55,853 nt of DNA from Lachnospiraceae bacterium (GTDB lineage: Bacteria > Bacillota_A > Clostridia > Lachnospirales > Lachnospiraceae): the NCBI GenBank assembly GCA_009911175.1, contig QXWX01000042.1:1-55853 (forward strand), given 5' to 3'. The translations under genes were made by a program, and so were the position numbers. The notes beneath the pieces were generated by a model that made no database searches, was not told the DNA's origin, and was given only the letters and a program-made list of their open reading frames with translations. Positions within the stretch are counted from its first letter, which is position 1; each line of letters starts with the position of its first letter. Below, piece after piece: positions 32,565 to 40,806 of this stretch.

Positions 32565-34055
32565 ATGAAGGAAAGATTGATGATTGCCGCCGATATCGGC
32601 GCAAGCGGCGGAAAGATGGCCGCCGCCGTGTTTGACGGCAGGCAGATGCACATAAATGAATATTGGGATTTCCCGAACCGCCCGGCGGATATCGGAACGG
32701 CGCTTTACTGGGATGTGTTTGGACTCTATCATTCCGTTCTGGACGGGCTCGCCCTCTTTCGGGGAAAATACGGACAGGCAGATACATTTGCCATAGACAC
32801 ATGGGGCGCCAGCTACGGACTGCTGGACGGCTTCGGACGGCTTCTGGAGCCAGTCTACCATTACCGGGATGAACGGACCTCGGGAACGATGGAGGACATG
32901 AAGCAGGTGATGGACGAGTGGGAGCTGTTTCAACTCACCGGATGCCAGTGCAACAGGACGTATACGCTTCCGCAGCTCTATTCCTATGTGGTACAGAAGA
33001 GCCGGATCCTGGAATCAGCGGAGGACATGCTGTTCCTGCCGGATCTGTTGTCCTATTTCCTGGGAGGGGAGATCAGCTGCGAGATGACCATCGCCGGAAC
33101 CTCCTGCCTTCTGGAGAACCGGCAGGAGGACTGGAGCCGCCAGGTGATGAAACGCTTCGCCCTTCCGGAAAAAATGCTGCCGCCCATCGTGGAGCCGGGC
33201 AACACGAAAGGAAGCTTCGGGGCCTGGGTGACCGAGAAGACCGGGATGCAGAAGACCCGGATCATTGCGGCAGTGAGCCATGACAGTGCCGCGGCAGTGG
33301 CGGCTATTCCGGATTTCGGAAAAGAAGATCTGTACATCAGCGTGGGAACCAGCATCAGTATGGGCATTGAGAGAGAGGACTGCCTGCTGACCAGGGAGGC
33401 CTATGAAAAGGGCTTCAAGAATACCGGAGGAATCGACCGGAGAAAGATCATTTATCGGGATTTCTCGGCAAGCTGGCATATCAATGAATTTTTGCGGACA
33501 AAGCGGGAAGAGGGAAAGGATTATACCCACCCGGATCTGATTTGGCTTGCCCAGAATACGCCGTCCCCTCGTGTTTACATTGATGTGGAGGACGCGCTGC
33601 TCGGCACCGCGGGAGGCGATACGTGCGCGAAGATCAATGACTATCTGCGGCGTACAGGTCAGCCGCTGCTGGAAAAGGACGGCGAGTTTATCCGGTGTAT
33701 CTATGAAAGCATTGCAATGAAGGCGCGGCATTATGCCTGTGCGTTCCGGGAGCTGGGAGAGCATTTTTCAAGGGTCTATGTGATCAACGGAGGTTCCAGA
33801 AACGGGCTTTTGATGCAGTTCATCAGCAACGCCCTGGATATGGAGATCCATGCGGGAATGACCTATGCCACGATCTCCGGCAATCTGCTGACACAGCTGT
33901 ATGCCCAGGGCGAGGTGACGTCGGTGGAGCAGATGCGGCAGCTCTCAAAGGAGTCCTTTGAATTGAAGGTGTATGAGCCGGAGCAGGGGGCGCGGTGGAG
34001 AGAGGAATTTGCAAGGTATCAAATATTGGAGTCCAGTCAATCAATCAAAAAATAA
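32565..34055 (+). CDS. FGGY carbohydrate kinase, rhamnulokinase-like
   Basis: A 496-residue FGGY kinase. The first ATP-binding strand reads IAADIGASGGKMAAAVFD, close to rhamnulokinase (GASSGR). DTWGASYGLLDGFGRLLEPV, YRDERT and FLPDLLSYFLGG are also rhamnulokinase-like, and the catalytic Asp is in SHDSAAAVAAIP (about residue 239). VINGGSRNGLLMQFISNALD is the late adenosine-binding motif. It would phosphorylate a ketose at C1 or C5. No aldose isomerase is encoded nearby, so the substrate is open. Either ATG 32565 or ATG 32580 (which has AAGGAAAG before it) may be the start. It leads an operon with the ABC importer: the next gene begins 12 bases after its stop. Confidence 0.87.
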   Translation: MKERLMIAADIGASGGKMAAAVFDGRQMHINEYWDFPNRPADIGTALYWDVFGLYHSVLDGLALFRGKYGQADTFAIDTWGASYGLLDGFGRLLEPVYHYRDERTSGTMEDMKQVMDEWELFQLTGCQCNRTYTLPQLYSYVVQKSRILESAEDMLFLPDLLSYFLGGEISCEMTIAGTSCLLENRQEDWSRQVMKRFALPEKMLPPIVEPGNTKGSFGAWVTEKTGMQKTRIIAAVSHDSAAAVAAIPDFGKEDLYISVGTSISMGIEREDCLLTREAYEKGFKNTGGIDRRKIIYRDFSASWHINEFLRTKREEGKDYTHPDLIWLAQNTPSPRVYIDVEDALLGTAGGDTCAKINDYLRRTGQPLLEKDGEFIRCIYESIAMKARHYACAFRELGEHFSRVYVINGGSRNGLLMQFISNALDMEIHAGMTYATISGNLLTQLYAQGEVTSVEQMRQLSKESFELKVYEPEQGARWREEFARYQILESSQSIKK

Positions 34056-34067
34056 AGGAGGAAAAAC

Positions 34068-35456
34068 ATGTTTAAGAAAATGGTAAGTGTAATGCTTGCA
34101 GGCGCTATGGTGATCAGTCTTGCGGCCTGCGGCGGAGGCAACGCGGGCGGAGAGAGCGGCAGCCAGAGCGGGGCAGACAGCGGCAGCGAGGCGGAAGGTG
34201 AAGAAAGCGGCAATGAGGGCGGCAGCAGTGAAGCGGGCGGATCCATTTCCCTGTGGACCTGGTCACCGGTGACACGTACTGCGGAAAAGATGATCGCGGC
34301 ATTTGAAAAGGAAAATTCCGATATCAAGATTGACTATACGAACTACAACTATAATCCCGAATACTTAGAGGCGATCTCCGCGGCTTCATCTGCGGACAAT
34401 CTTCCGGATATCATGGGACTGCAGCCGGGTTCTCTGACTCAGACTTATTCCGATTATCTGATCGATCTCGGAGAATATGCGAAAAAAGAGTGGGGCGATG
34501 ACTGGACATCCGTATACGACAATGTAACCCAGAGTCAGCTCCAGTTAGGAAATGAGGAGGGGGACGACAGTTACTACATTCTCCCCATTGAGACGCAGGT
34601 AATCTATATCGAGTACAACAAGACCCTCTTTGACAGTCTCGGCCTGAAGGCTCCGACCACATACGCAGAGCTGGTAGACTGCTCAAAGAAACTCAGGGAC
34701 GGCGGCTATGCTCCGTTATTCTTCGGCGGCGCTGACGGATGGCAGCATGTAAACCTGCTGATTATGTGTACCTCACAGATCGACAAAGATCTCTTCGACG
34801 CATGTCAGAACGGCGAGAAGGAATGGACCTGCGACGAGATGAAGAAAGCAATGACCAACTACAAGAAACTGTTTGACGACGGCGTGATCCAGGACGGCGC
34901 GCTTTCCTCCACAAGCTACAGCGACGGAACGACTTTGTTCCTCGCAGGCCAGGCGGGAATGATGGCTCTGGGTTCCTGGTGGGCGCAGGAATATACGGCA
35001 GAAGATGTGGCGGATGCGGTTGCGAACTGGGATTATGACTACTTTTATCTCCCGGCAATCTCTGACGATGTGGAAGACTCCAAACCCATCGGCGGCGTAG
35101 ACTTCGGATACGGCATCACAAAGAACTGCAAGAATCCTGAAGCGGCATGGAAAGCTCTGGCCAGCTTCGCGGCAGGCGCGGGCGGACAGGAGATCGCGAA
35201 CGATATGAACAACCATCTGTCCTATCCAAATATGGAGCCGGATACCAGCGCGATGATCGAGAGAGACGGCCTGCAGAATGCGGTTGACGAGTTCAACAGA
35301 TCCGGTAAGGATATCGCGGGTGGACTGGTAAACCAGCGTATCGCGGAATCCACCATCGAGACGGCGGTTCAGGAAGCAATGCAGGGACTGGTCGGCGGAG
35401 AATATGATGTAGACGCGGCAGCGGCTCACATTCAGGAAGCACAGGATGCTCTGTAA
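34068..35456 (+). CDS. Sugar ABC transporter substrate-binding lipoprotein
   Basis: A 462-residue extracytoplasmic solute-binding protein of family 1 (MalE-like). The signal peptide ends in LAAC (Cys21 lipidated), then a Gly/Ser/Glu-rich linker (about 22-60) and a two-lobed binding domain with SLWTWSPVTRTAEKMIAAFE, LPDIMGLQPGS and GKAAMMxxGSWW-type features (here GQAGMMALGSWW). It delivers an oligosaccharide or sugar derivative to the permeases encoded next. AAAGGAGG precedes the ATG. Composition and linker are usual for Lachnospiraceae sugar-binding proteins. No ATPase gene is in the cluster, so a shared MsmK-type ATPase elsewhere must drive it. Confidence 0.93.
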   Translation: MFKKMVSVMLAGAMVISLAACGGGNAGGESGSQSGADSGSEAEGEESGNEGGSSEAGGSISLWTWSPVTRTAEKMIAAFEKENSDIKIDYTNYNYNPEYLEAISAASSADNLPDIMGLQPGSLTQTYSDYLIDLGEYAKKEWGDDWTSVYDNVTQSQLQLGNEEGDDSYYILPIETQVIYIEYNKTLFDSLGLKAPTTYAELVDCSKKLRDGGYAPLFFGGADGWQHVNLLIMCTSQIDKDLFDACQNGEKEWTCDEMKKAMTNYKKLFDDGVIQDGALSSTSYSDGTTLFLAGQAGMMALGSWWAQEYTAEDVADAVANWDYDYFYLPAISDDVEDSKPIGGVDFGYGITKNCKNPEAAWKALASFAAGAGGQEIANDMNNHLSYPNMEPDTSAMIERDGLQNAVDEFNRSGKDIAGGLVNQRIAESTIETAVQEAMQGLVGGEYDVDAAAAHIQEAQDAL

Positions 35457-35624
35457 AAACAGAAAATCCATCTGGAAAGGCAGAATACTCTGTAAAAAAC
35501 AGTAAATGTAAAAAACACTAAATATATCTGAAAGGGCAGAATGCTCTTATAAAAGAAAAGTAAAAAATGTTTCTGTACTAAATTATATAAGTATGAAAAA
35601 ATCATTGATTGAGTGCCTGGATCG

Positions 35625-35650
35625 GAGGGGAGCCTTTGAGGGTTCCCCTC
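35625..35650 (+). terminator. Hairpin between binding protein and permease
   Basis: GAGGGGAGCC (35625-35634) pairs with GGTTCCCCTC (35641-35650) with one G-U pair; ATTTCTATTCC follows. The weak T-tract suggests partial termination or 3' end protection, giving more binding protein than permease. The 270-base gap also contains two copies of a 21-base stretch (at about 35471 and 35529). Confidence 0.65.
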
Positions 35651-35726
35651 ATTTCTATTCCTGGGGGCGCATAAAAGCGTCAGGCGTTTTTACACCATTA
35701 AAAATCATCGGAGAGGAGGGTGTGGA

Positions 35727-36659
35727 GTGGAGAATACAAAGATCAAGAAAAAGCAGAAGATCAACTGGATCGCATATCTGTTTATCGCTCCGGCGATGTT
35801 CTTCTTCTGTATGTATATTTTGTACCCCATTTTGTTCGTTTCGACACACAGTGTTTATAAATGGTCAACCCTGTCAAAAATGGAATTCGTCGGACTGGCC
35901 AATTATTTCAGTCTCTTAAAGGATTCTACGTTCTGGACGACCATCAAAAACTCGGCGGTCTGGATTCTGGTCACAGTACCGATACAGGCCTGTCTCGGAT
36001 TTATCCTTGCGTACATCATTGAGGAGCGGCTCGGACGGAAAAAACGCAATGGAAAAGGAATCTCGAAGATGGTATTCCGTACCATTTTTTTTATACCGGT
36101 CGTTACCTCTGTTACGGTCGTAGCGATCGTGTGGAGCAAGATTTTTCAGCCCTATCAGGGGATCCTGGGGTATTATCTGAACCAGTGGTTCAATATGTCC
36201 CCGACCATCAACGTTCTGGGCAACGCAAAAGTAGCCCTGTTCGGAGTGATGCTGGCCAATATCTGGGAGTGGACGGGATGGTCCATGATCATGTATGTAG
36301 GCGGCCTGTCGCAGATTTCCGATGATATCAAGGAAGCAGCGCGGATCGACGGAGCGACAGTATGGCAGGAGCTCAGGTATGTATACCTGCCCTCTCTGGC
36401 ATCGGTGCACAAGTCGCTGCTGATGCTGGGTGTGATCGGTTCATTGCAGACTTACGCGCTGGTGGGCGTGATGACCAACGGTGGACCGAACCATGCGACG
36501 GAGATGCCGGGAACCTACATCTTCCTCAAGGGCTTTACCCAGAACCAGATGGGCTATGCATGTACCATTTCGGTTGCGATCCTGTTAGTCGCGTTGATCC
36601 TGACCTTTATACAGGTTCGGTTCCTTGGTTCCGGTGATTTTATGAAGAAAGGAGACTGA
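35727..36659 (+). CDS. Sugar ABC transporter permease (MalF type)
   Basis: A 310-residue permease with six membrane helices. The EAA loop that contacts the ATPase reads EAARIDGATVWQELRYVYLP (about residues 205-224). The N-terminal basic segment followed by WIAYLFIAPAMFFFCMYILY is typical. Start is GTG at 35727 with GAGGAGGG at good distance. The second permease follows after two bases. Confidence 0.93.
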   Translation: MENTKIKKKQKINWIAYLFIAPAMFFFCMYILYPILFVSTHSVYKWSTLSKMEFVGLANYFSLLKDSTFWTTIKNSAVWILVTVPIQACLGFILAYIIEERLGRKKRNGKGISKMVFRTIFFIPVVTSVTVVAIVWSKIFQPYQGILGYYLNQWFNMSPTINVLGNAKVALFGVMLANIWEWTGWSMIMYVGGLSQISDDIKEAARIDGATVWQELRYVYLPSLASVHKSLLMLGVIGSLQTYALVGVMTNGGPNHATEMPGTYIFLKGFTQNQMGYACTISVAILLVALILTFIQVRFLGSGDFMKKGD

Positions 36660-36661
36660 CC

Positions 36662-37513
36662 ATGGCAAATTCAAATCAAAAATCCGGGTCTCGTCCGCAG
36701 ATGGGGCAGGCAGGATGGATTCTGCTGCTGATTATTGCGACGGTCATGACATTGCTGCCTTTGATCTTTACGCTCAGCCTGTCCTTTCGGACGCAGAATT
36801 CTATCTATGATCCGCGCCTGTTTGTGACGGAACTGACCAACGGCAATTATATCAAGGCAATGAAAGATAATCCAACCATTCCTTATAATTTCCTGGCCAG
36901 CTTTGTGATCTCTACGGTTTCCACGGTTGCGACGGTGCTGTTCGCGTCCATGGCCGTGTTCGGGTTTTCCAGGGAAAATGTGAAGGGGAAGCTGCTCATG
37001 TATAACATGATCATGTGTGCCCTGATGGTTCCGATCAGCGCGCTGGTGATTCCAATCACGCAGCTCAACAGCAGGTTCGGACTTCTGGACAATTATTTCG
37101 GGCTGATCTTTCCGTACATTGCGCTGAATATCCCCTATGCGGTGACGATCCTGCAGGGGTTTATGTCGGGAATTCCAAAGGAGCTGGAGGAGGCGGCCAT
37201 CATCGACGGCTGTTCCACGCCGGGACTGTATGTGCGGATCGTGCTGCCGCTGCTGAAATCCGGTATCGTGGTGGTTTCCATTTGGACCTTCCTGACCTGC
37301 TGGAATGAGTTTTTCCTGGCGCTGTGTACGATGACGAAGGCCACGACAAAGACCCTCCCGCTGATCGCGCAGCAGTACAAGGGCGTATACAACAGCCAGC
37401 CAGGAGTCCTGTTTGCGATTCTGATCATTATCACGATCCCGATGATCATCTTCTATTCCATTGTGCAGAAGCAGTTTGTGAAGGGTATGACATCCGGCGC
37501 GGTGAAGGGATAA
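36662..37513 (+). CDS. Sugar ABC transporter permease (MalG type)
   Basis: A 283-residue permease with six membrane helices, partner of the preceding gene. The EAA loop reads EEAAIIDGCSTPGLYVRIVL (about residues 176-195). AAAGGAG in the end of the previous gene precedes the ATG. The C-terminus KQFVKGMTSGAVKG is the usual end of this family. The stop is followed after 11 bases by the DhaK-like gene, so import and the atypical kinase are one operon. Confidence 0.94.
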   Translation: MANSNQKSGSRPQMGQAGWILLLIIATVMTLLPLIFTLSLSFRTQNSIYDPRLFVTELTNGNYIKAMKDNPTIPYNFLASFVISTVSTVATVLFASMAVFGFSRENVKGKLLMYNMIMCALMVPISALVIPITQLNSRFGLLDNYFGLIFPYIALNIPYAVTILQGFMSGIPKELEEAAIIDGCSTPGLYVRIVLPLLKSGIVVVSIWTFLTCWNEFFLALCTMTKATTKTLPLIAQQYKGVYNSQPGVLFAILIIITIPMIIFYSIVQKQFVKGMTSGAVKG

Positions 37514-37524
37514 GTGAGAAGCGT

Positions 37525-38475
37525 ATGTGGATATGGAACAGTGAAGAAACAGCGCTTAGAGAAGCGCTGGAAGGGATCCTGTATGCGGAGCCCGGAATAT
37601 ATGAGAAGCTGGATACAAAATATGGCTGCGGCCTGTTCCGGAAACATCTGCCGGAGGATCAGGTGCGGGTCATTGTAGACGGAGGAGGCGGCTATGGCCC
37701 CATGTGGGCCGGTTTCGCCCGGCAGGGGCTGGCGGATGCGGCGGTGCATGGTGAGTTCAACTGCGCTCCTAATGCCTATGTGCTCTATGAGATGGCAAAA
37801 ACAATTGACGCGGGGAAAGGAGTACTGTTTTTGTGCAATCATTTCATGGGAGATTATCTGAATAATGACATGGCGCTGGAGCTGTTGGCGCATGAGGGAA
37901 TCCGGGCAAGGGCCTGTTATATTTCCGATGATGTGTGCAGCTGTATCGGCGAGGAAAAAGAGTCAAGGGGCGGACTCCACGGCATCGCCCAGGTTGCGAA
38001 GCTGGCATCCGCAGCCGCGGGCCGGGGGGATTCTCTGGAACAGGTGTGGCGTCTGGCGAAAAAGGGCAATGAACGGCTGCGCTCTGTCACGATGAAGGTG
38101 GAGGAAGAGGGGAAGCTCCTGGTTGGACCGGGATTTTCCGGGGAGCCTCCGGTGGAGAGTGTGCCTTTTGAATCGGCGGACCAGTTGGTATCTCTGGCGG
38201 TTGACAGGCTTCTGGCGGAGCTGGAGCCTTACGGCCCGAAGGAGGTGTTCCTGTGCGTCAACCGATTGCGGCGGATGTGCTTTACCGAGGGCTTTGTGGT
38301 GCTCCGCGCGGCGGTTCGGCGTTTGCAGAAAAAAGGGATTGCCGTGTGCGGCAGCTCAGTGGGCACGTATTTTGATGTGTTTGATTCCAACGGCTGCATG
38401 ATCTCGCTGCTGGCTGTGGATGAGGAGATGAAAGCCTGCCTGGGAAAAGCATCAGGCTATGATTTTACGGTCTGA
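37525..38475 (+). CDS. DhaK-like protein lacking both catalytic histidines
   Basis: A 316-residue protein with the DhaK (dihydroxyacetone-kinase substrate subunit) fold. DGGGGYGPMWAGFARQGLAD corresponds to the DhaK motif GGGSGHEP..AGF; LFLCNHFMGDYLNNDMALEL to the NYTGDxxNF strand; and VGPGFSGEPP to GxGIHGEPG. In E. coli DhaK, His56, Asp109 and His218 act on dihydroxyacetone, His218 by a covalent hemiaminal. By this alignment they are Gly58, Asp110 and Ser205 here, so the covalent mechanism is lost while the Asp remains. It therefore probably binds another ketone or sugar, or has a regulatory role. An upstream in-frame region belongs to the permease; the ATG at 37525 gives a normal N-terminus but the ribosome site is weak. 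A DhaL-like gene follows by 14 bases. Confidence 0.82.
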   Translation: MWIWNSEETALREALEGILYAEPGIYEKLDTKYGCGLFRKHLPEDQVRVIVDGGGGYGPMWAGFARQGLADAAVHGEFNCAPNAYVLYEMAKTIDAGKGVLFLCNHFMGDYLNNDMALELLAHEGIRARACYISDDVCSCIGEEKESRGGLHGIAQVAKLASAAAGRGDSLEQVWRLAKKGNERLRSVTMKVEEEGKLLVGPGFSGEPPVESVPFESADQLVSLAVDRLLAELEPYGPKEVFLCVNRLRRMCFTEGFVVLRAAVRRLQKKGIAVCGSSVGTYFDVFDSNGCMISLLAVDEEMKACLGKASGYDFTV

Positions 38476-38489
38476 GAGAGGGGATAAGG

Positions 38490-39119
38490 ATGGGGCAGAT
38501 TAACGTAGAAACACTTCAGGAAATGTTTTTTCATGGGGCAGAGCTGATCATCGAAAAGGAACCGCGGCTGACGGAAATCGATTCGGTGATCGGGGACGGA
38601 GATCACGGAACCGGGATGAAGCGGGGATTTTCCGCAGTGAAAATGATGCTTTGCGAAAGGAAATTTCACTATGTAGATGAGCTCTGCCAGGCGGTCAGTC
38701 TGGAACTGATCAAAAGCATGGGCGGAGCTTCGGGGGTGATCTTCGGGACCATGTTCTTCGGCGGGATCGGCAGACTACCGCATGGAGACGCGGTATCAAC
38801 GGAAGAACTGGCGGATTATTTTTATGACGGCGAGCAGGCTATTGAACGCAGGGGCCGCTCAAAGCCGGGGCAGAAGACCATGCTGGATGCGTTGTATCCT
38901 GCTGTCTGTGCATTGAAGGAGCATGCGGGGACACAGGCAGGCGAAATGCTTGCGGCGGCGTATCAGGCGGCGGCAAAAGGCGCGGAGAAGAGTAAGGGCA
39001 TCCTGCCCAAGGTGGGACGCAGCAAGAACTTCCGGGAGGAGGCGATCGGGCTTCCGGATCCGGGAGCAGTGTCTGTGAGCTATCTGTTCCGGGCGTTTTC
39101 GGAGGTGCTGGGGAACTGA
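38490..39119 (+). CDS. DhaL-like ATP/ADP-binding kinase subunit
   Basis: A 209-residue all-helical protein of the DhaL family. The Mg-ADP binding aspartates are all kept in IDSVIGDGDHGTGMKRGF (Asp31, Asp36, Asp38, equivalent to Asp30/35/37 of DhaL), followed by MGGASGVIFGTMFFGG and RGRSKPGQKTMLDALYPAV, both standard. DhaL subunits pass phosphate from ADP/ATP to the substrate held on DhaK; with PTS-dependent DhaK the donor is DhaM, while stand-alone pairs use ATP. No DhaM is encoded here. Coupled to the atypical DhaK-like gene, it suggests a two-component kinase for an unidentified substrate. AGGGGATAAGG precedes the ATG. Confidence 0.87.
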   Translation: MGQINVETLQEMFFHGAELIIEKEPRLTEIDSVIGDGDHGTGMKRGFSAVKMMLCERKFHYVDELCQAVSLELIKSMGGASGVIFGTMFFGGIGRLPHGDAVSTEELADYFYDGEQAIERRGRSKPGQKTMLDALYPAVCALKEHAGTQAGEMLAAAYQAAAKGAEKSKGILPKVGRSKNFREEAIGLPDPGAVSVSYLFRAFSEVLGN

Positions 39120-39168
39120 CGCGATGTCATCGGTTGGATTTCAGGTGTAGGAGAAAGAGGTAAGGATT

Positions 39169-40020
39169 ATGTTGGAGAAGGTCAGTAATATTTTGAAGCT
39201 TGCGGATCAGTGCAATACGTCTGCGATTGCATTTATCTGTACGGATTATAATATGGTATATTCGGTCGTGACGACTGCGGAAAAGACGAATACACCAGTC
39301 ATCGTGATGCTGCTGCCGGAGCATGTGGAAATGAACAATACCATGAATGTCAGCGGATTTGCACAGATGGCAAAGGAACTGGCGGCCTCGGTGAAGGTTC
39401 CGGTGGGACTGCATCTGGACCACAGCTATGATTACAGATCTGTGATGCAGGCCATCCGCGGGGGATTTGACTCTGTAATGATCGATGCGTCCGCCCATGA
39501 GCTGGACGAAAATATCGCCGTGACCAGAAAGGTAGTGGAGACGGCGCACATTTTCGGCGTGGATGTGGAAGCGGAGATCGGGCACGTAGGACTTGCTCAG
39601 GACTGCGACGGCGACAAGAGTGATTTTTATACAAAGGCAGATGCCGCCGAACGATTCTGCCGGGAGACCGGATGTGATTCCCTGACCATTGCTATCGGAA
39701 ATGCCCACGGCGTCTATGTGGAAACGCCCCATCTGGACATTGCCCGGCTGGAGGAGATCAACGCGGCGACGGATGTGCCGCTGGTGCTTCACGGAGGAAG
39801 CGGGATCCCTCACGACCAGCTGGAGATTGCATTTACAAAAGGAATCAATAAGTTTAATGTGGGGACCGAGTTCCTGGGCGTGTACTATGACGCGGTGACG
39901 GAATATGTGAAGAAGACTGAGGGCGACGGAAGGCCGCTGAAGATGCTGGAGGTTCCCATGTTCGTGCAGGAACGGCTGGAGAAGTATCTGGAAGAGAAAT
40001 TGAAATTGTCGAAGTTTTGA
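39169..40020 (+). CDS. Class II ketose-bisphosphate aldolase
   Basis: A 283-residue zinc aldolase of the FbaA/GatY/KbaY group. The catalytic Asp and first zinc His lie in LHLDHSYD, the Gly/Ala-rich phosphate site in GFDSVMIDASAHELDEN, further zinc His residues in AIGNAHGVY and LHGGSGIP, and the phosphate-binding KFNVGTEF near the C-terminus. Such enzymes split fructose-, tagatose- or sorbose-type bisphosphates into DHAP and an aldehyde phosphate; some act on inositol or sulfo-sugar intermediates. It is the second aldolase of the island and the last gene before a strong terminator. AGGAG-type site and ATG at 39169 are clear. Its substrate probably is the product of one of the two kinases here. 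Confidence 0.9.
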   Translation: MLEKVSNILKLADQCNTSAIAFICTDYNMVYSVVTTAEKTNTPVIVMLLPEHVEMNNTMNVSGFAQMAKELAASVKVPVGLHLDHSYDYRSVMQAIRGGFDSVMIDASAHELDENIAVTRKVVETAHIFGVDVEAEIGHVGLAQDCDGDKSDFYTKADAAERFCRETGCDSLTIAIGNAHGVYVETPHLDIARLEEINAATDVPLVLHGGSGIPHDQLEIAFTKGINKFNVGTEFLGVYYDAVTEYVKKTEGDGRPLKMLEVPMFVQERLEKYLEEKLKLSKF

Positions 40021-40063
40021 GTTTAGGAACTGTATAAGCTGTTTCCGTAGAGTTCCTTAGTTA

Positions 40064-40106
40064 AAAGGATGCAAAAGCCGTGATAAGCAGATGCATCCTT
40101 TTTTTA
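40064..40106 (+). terminator. Intrinsic terminator of the sugar island
   Basis: AAAGGATGCA (40064-40073) pairs perfectly with TGCATCCTTT (40092-40101), followed by further Ts to 40105. Confidence 0.85.
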
Positions 40107-40142
40107 TTCCTGCGAAGCAATGAGCTAAGCAGACATGCTTGC

Positions 40143-40454
40143 ATGGATATTTGGCGACTGCCGCGAGGGTCAAGTCAGGAAGTAGATTTAAAAATGAAGG
40201 CCGATGTGTTATTTAAAGATTTGGGAACTGACACTACAACTGCGATCAGAAAGTTTTTGACACAGGCAGTTATGAGAAACGGTATTCCATTTGAAATCAT
40301 GCGCGTCTCAGAAGTTTCAGATAATCCATATCGGCCTTTTTCAGAAAAGGAATTATTATCCCGGCTTGATACTGCAAGAAAACATGCTGCCCAGGGAAAA
40401 TACAGAGATGCCGAAGACGCGGTTGCGGATATGAGGGCGAAATATGGACTATAA
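40143..40454 (+). pseudogene. RelB/DinJ-type antitoxin with degraded N-terminus
   Basis: From about LKMKADVLFKDLGTDTTTAI then RKFLTQAV and NGIPFEI the frame is a clear RelB/DinJ antitoxin (ribbon-helix-helix). Normal proteins begin with a short DNA-binding strand (V-N-I-R-x-D) directly before this helix; here the preceding residues are IWRLPRGSSQEVD, with no ribosome site, and a neighbouring frame contains what looks like the old N-terminus. A frameshift or small rearrangement probably destroyed the start. The C-terminal tail (YRPFSEKELLSRL and beyond) is intact. Confidence 0.65.
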
Positions 40455-40669
40455 TGTATTGAATGATTTTGAAGAAACGATTCAGAGACTGCCCTGTTAC
40501 GGCGGACAGTTTACAGGACTGCGAAAGCCCTGCATTAAAAAAGAACGGATACAAGCGGACTCATTTTTTGCGGCAGCGGTATTTTCTGCTGTATAGAGTG
40601 GAAGGTCATACTGTCTTTGCAGACCGTATAGTTTATGAATTGCAGGATTGTGAAAACAAGTTGAAATAG
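40444..40669 (+). pseudogene. RelE/ParE-type toxin, internally deleted and frameshifted
   Basis: An ATG at 40444, overlapping the antitoxin end, starts MDYNVLNDFEETIQRL, then the reading continues only after a shift into a second frame: RDCPVTADSLQDCESPALKK, THFLRQRYFLLYRVEG and YELQDCENKLK, which match the C-terminal two thirds of RelE/ParE toxins from this bacterial group. About 35 residues between the first strand and the DFEET helix appear missing. The gene is dead as read, in keeping with the damaged antitoxin. Confidence 0.6.
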
Positions 40670-40724
40670 CAGCATCATATCTTACGTAGTGTTACAGTAA
40701 TTTAGGCTTATTTCACAATACCTC

Positions 40725-40779
40725 TTGACAAATTCCTCCTTTTGTGCTTACATGAACATATGAGCAATTACTCATATGT
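40725..40779 (+). promoter_or_regulatory. Metal-responsive promoter with ArsR/SmtB operator
   Basis: TTGACA (40725-40730) and a weak -10 (TACATG/TTACAT at 40748-40754) precede a perfect palindrome ACATATGAG-CAATTA-CTCATATGT (40756-40779). This is the 12-2-12 type ArsR/SmtB operator (ATATGA-n-CA...TCATAT). It lies between promoter and the P-type ATPase gene, so metal-free ArsR (encoded at 43475) should block transcription. Confidence 0.85.
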
Positions 40780-40806
40780 ATTGCGATATCATTTGGGAGG
40801 GATACT

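Noticed and set aside
33015..33764. A 249-codon minus-strand frame inside the FGGY kinase gene
   Set aside because: Antisense shadow without start signal or recognisable domain.
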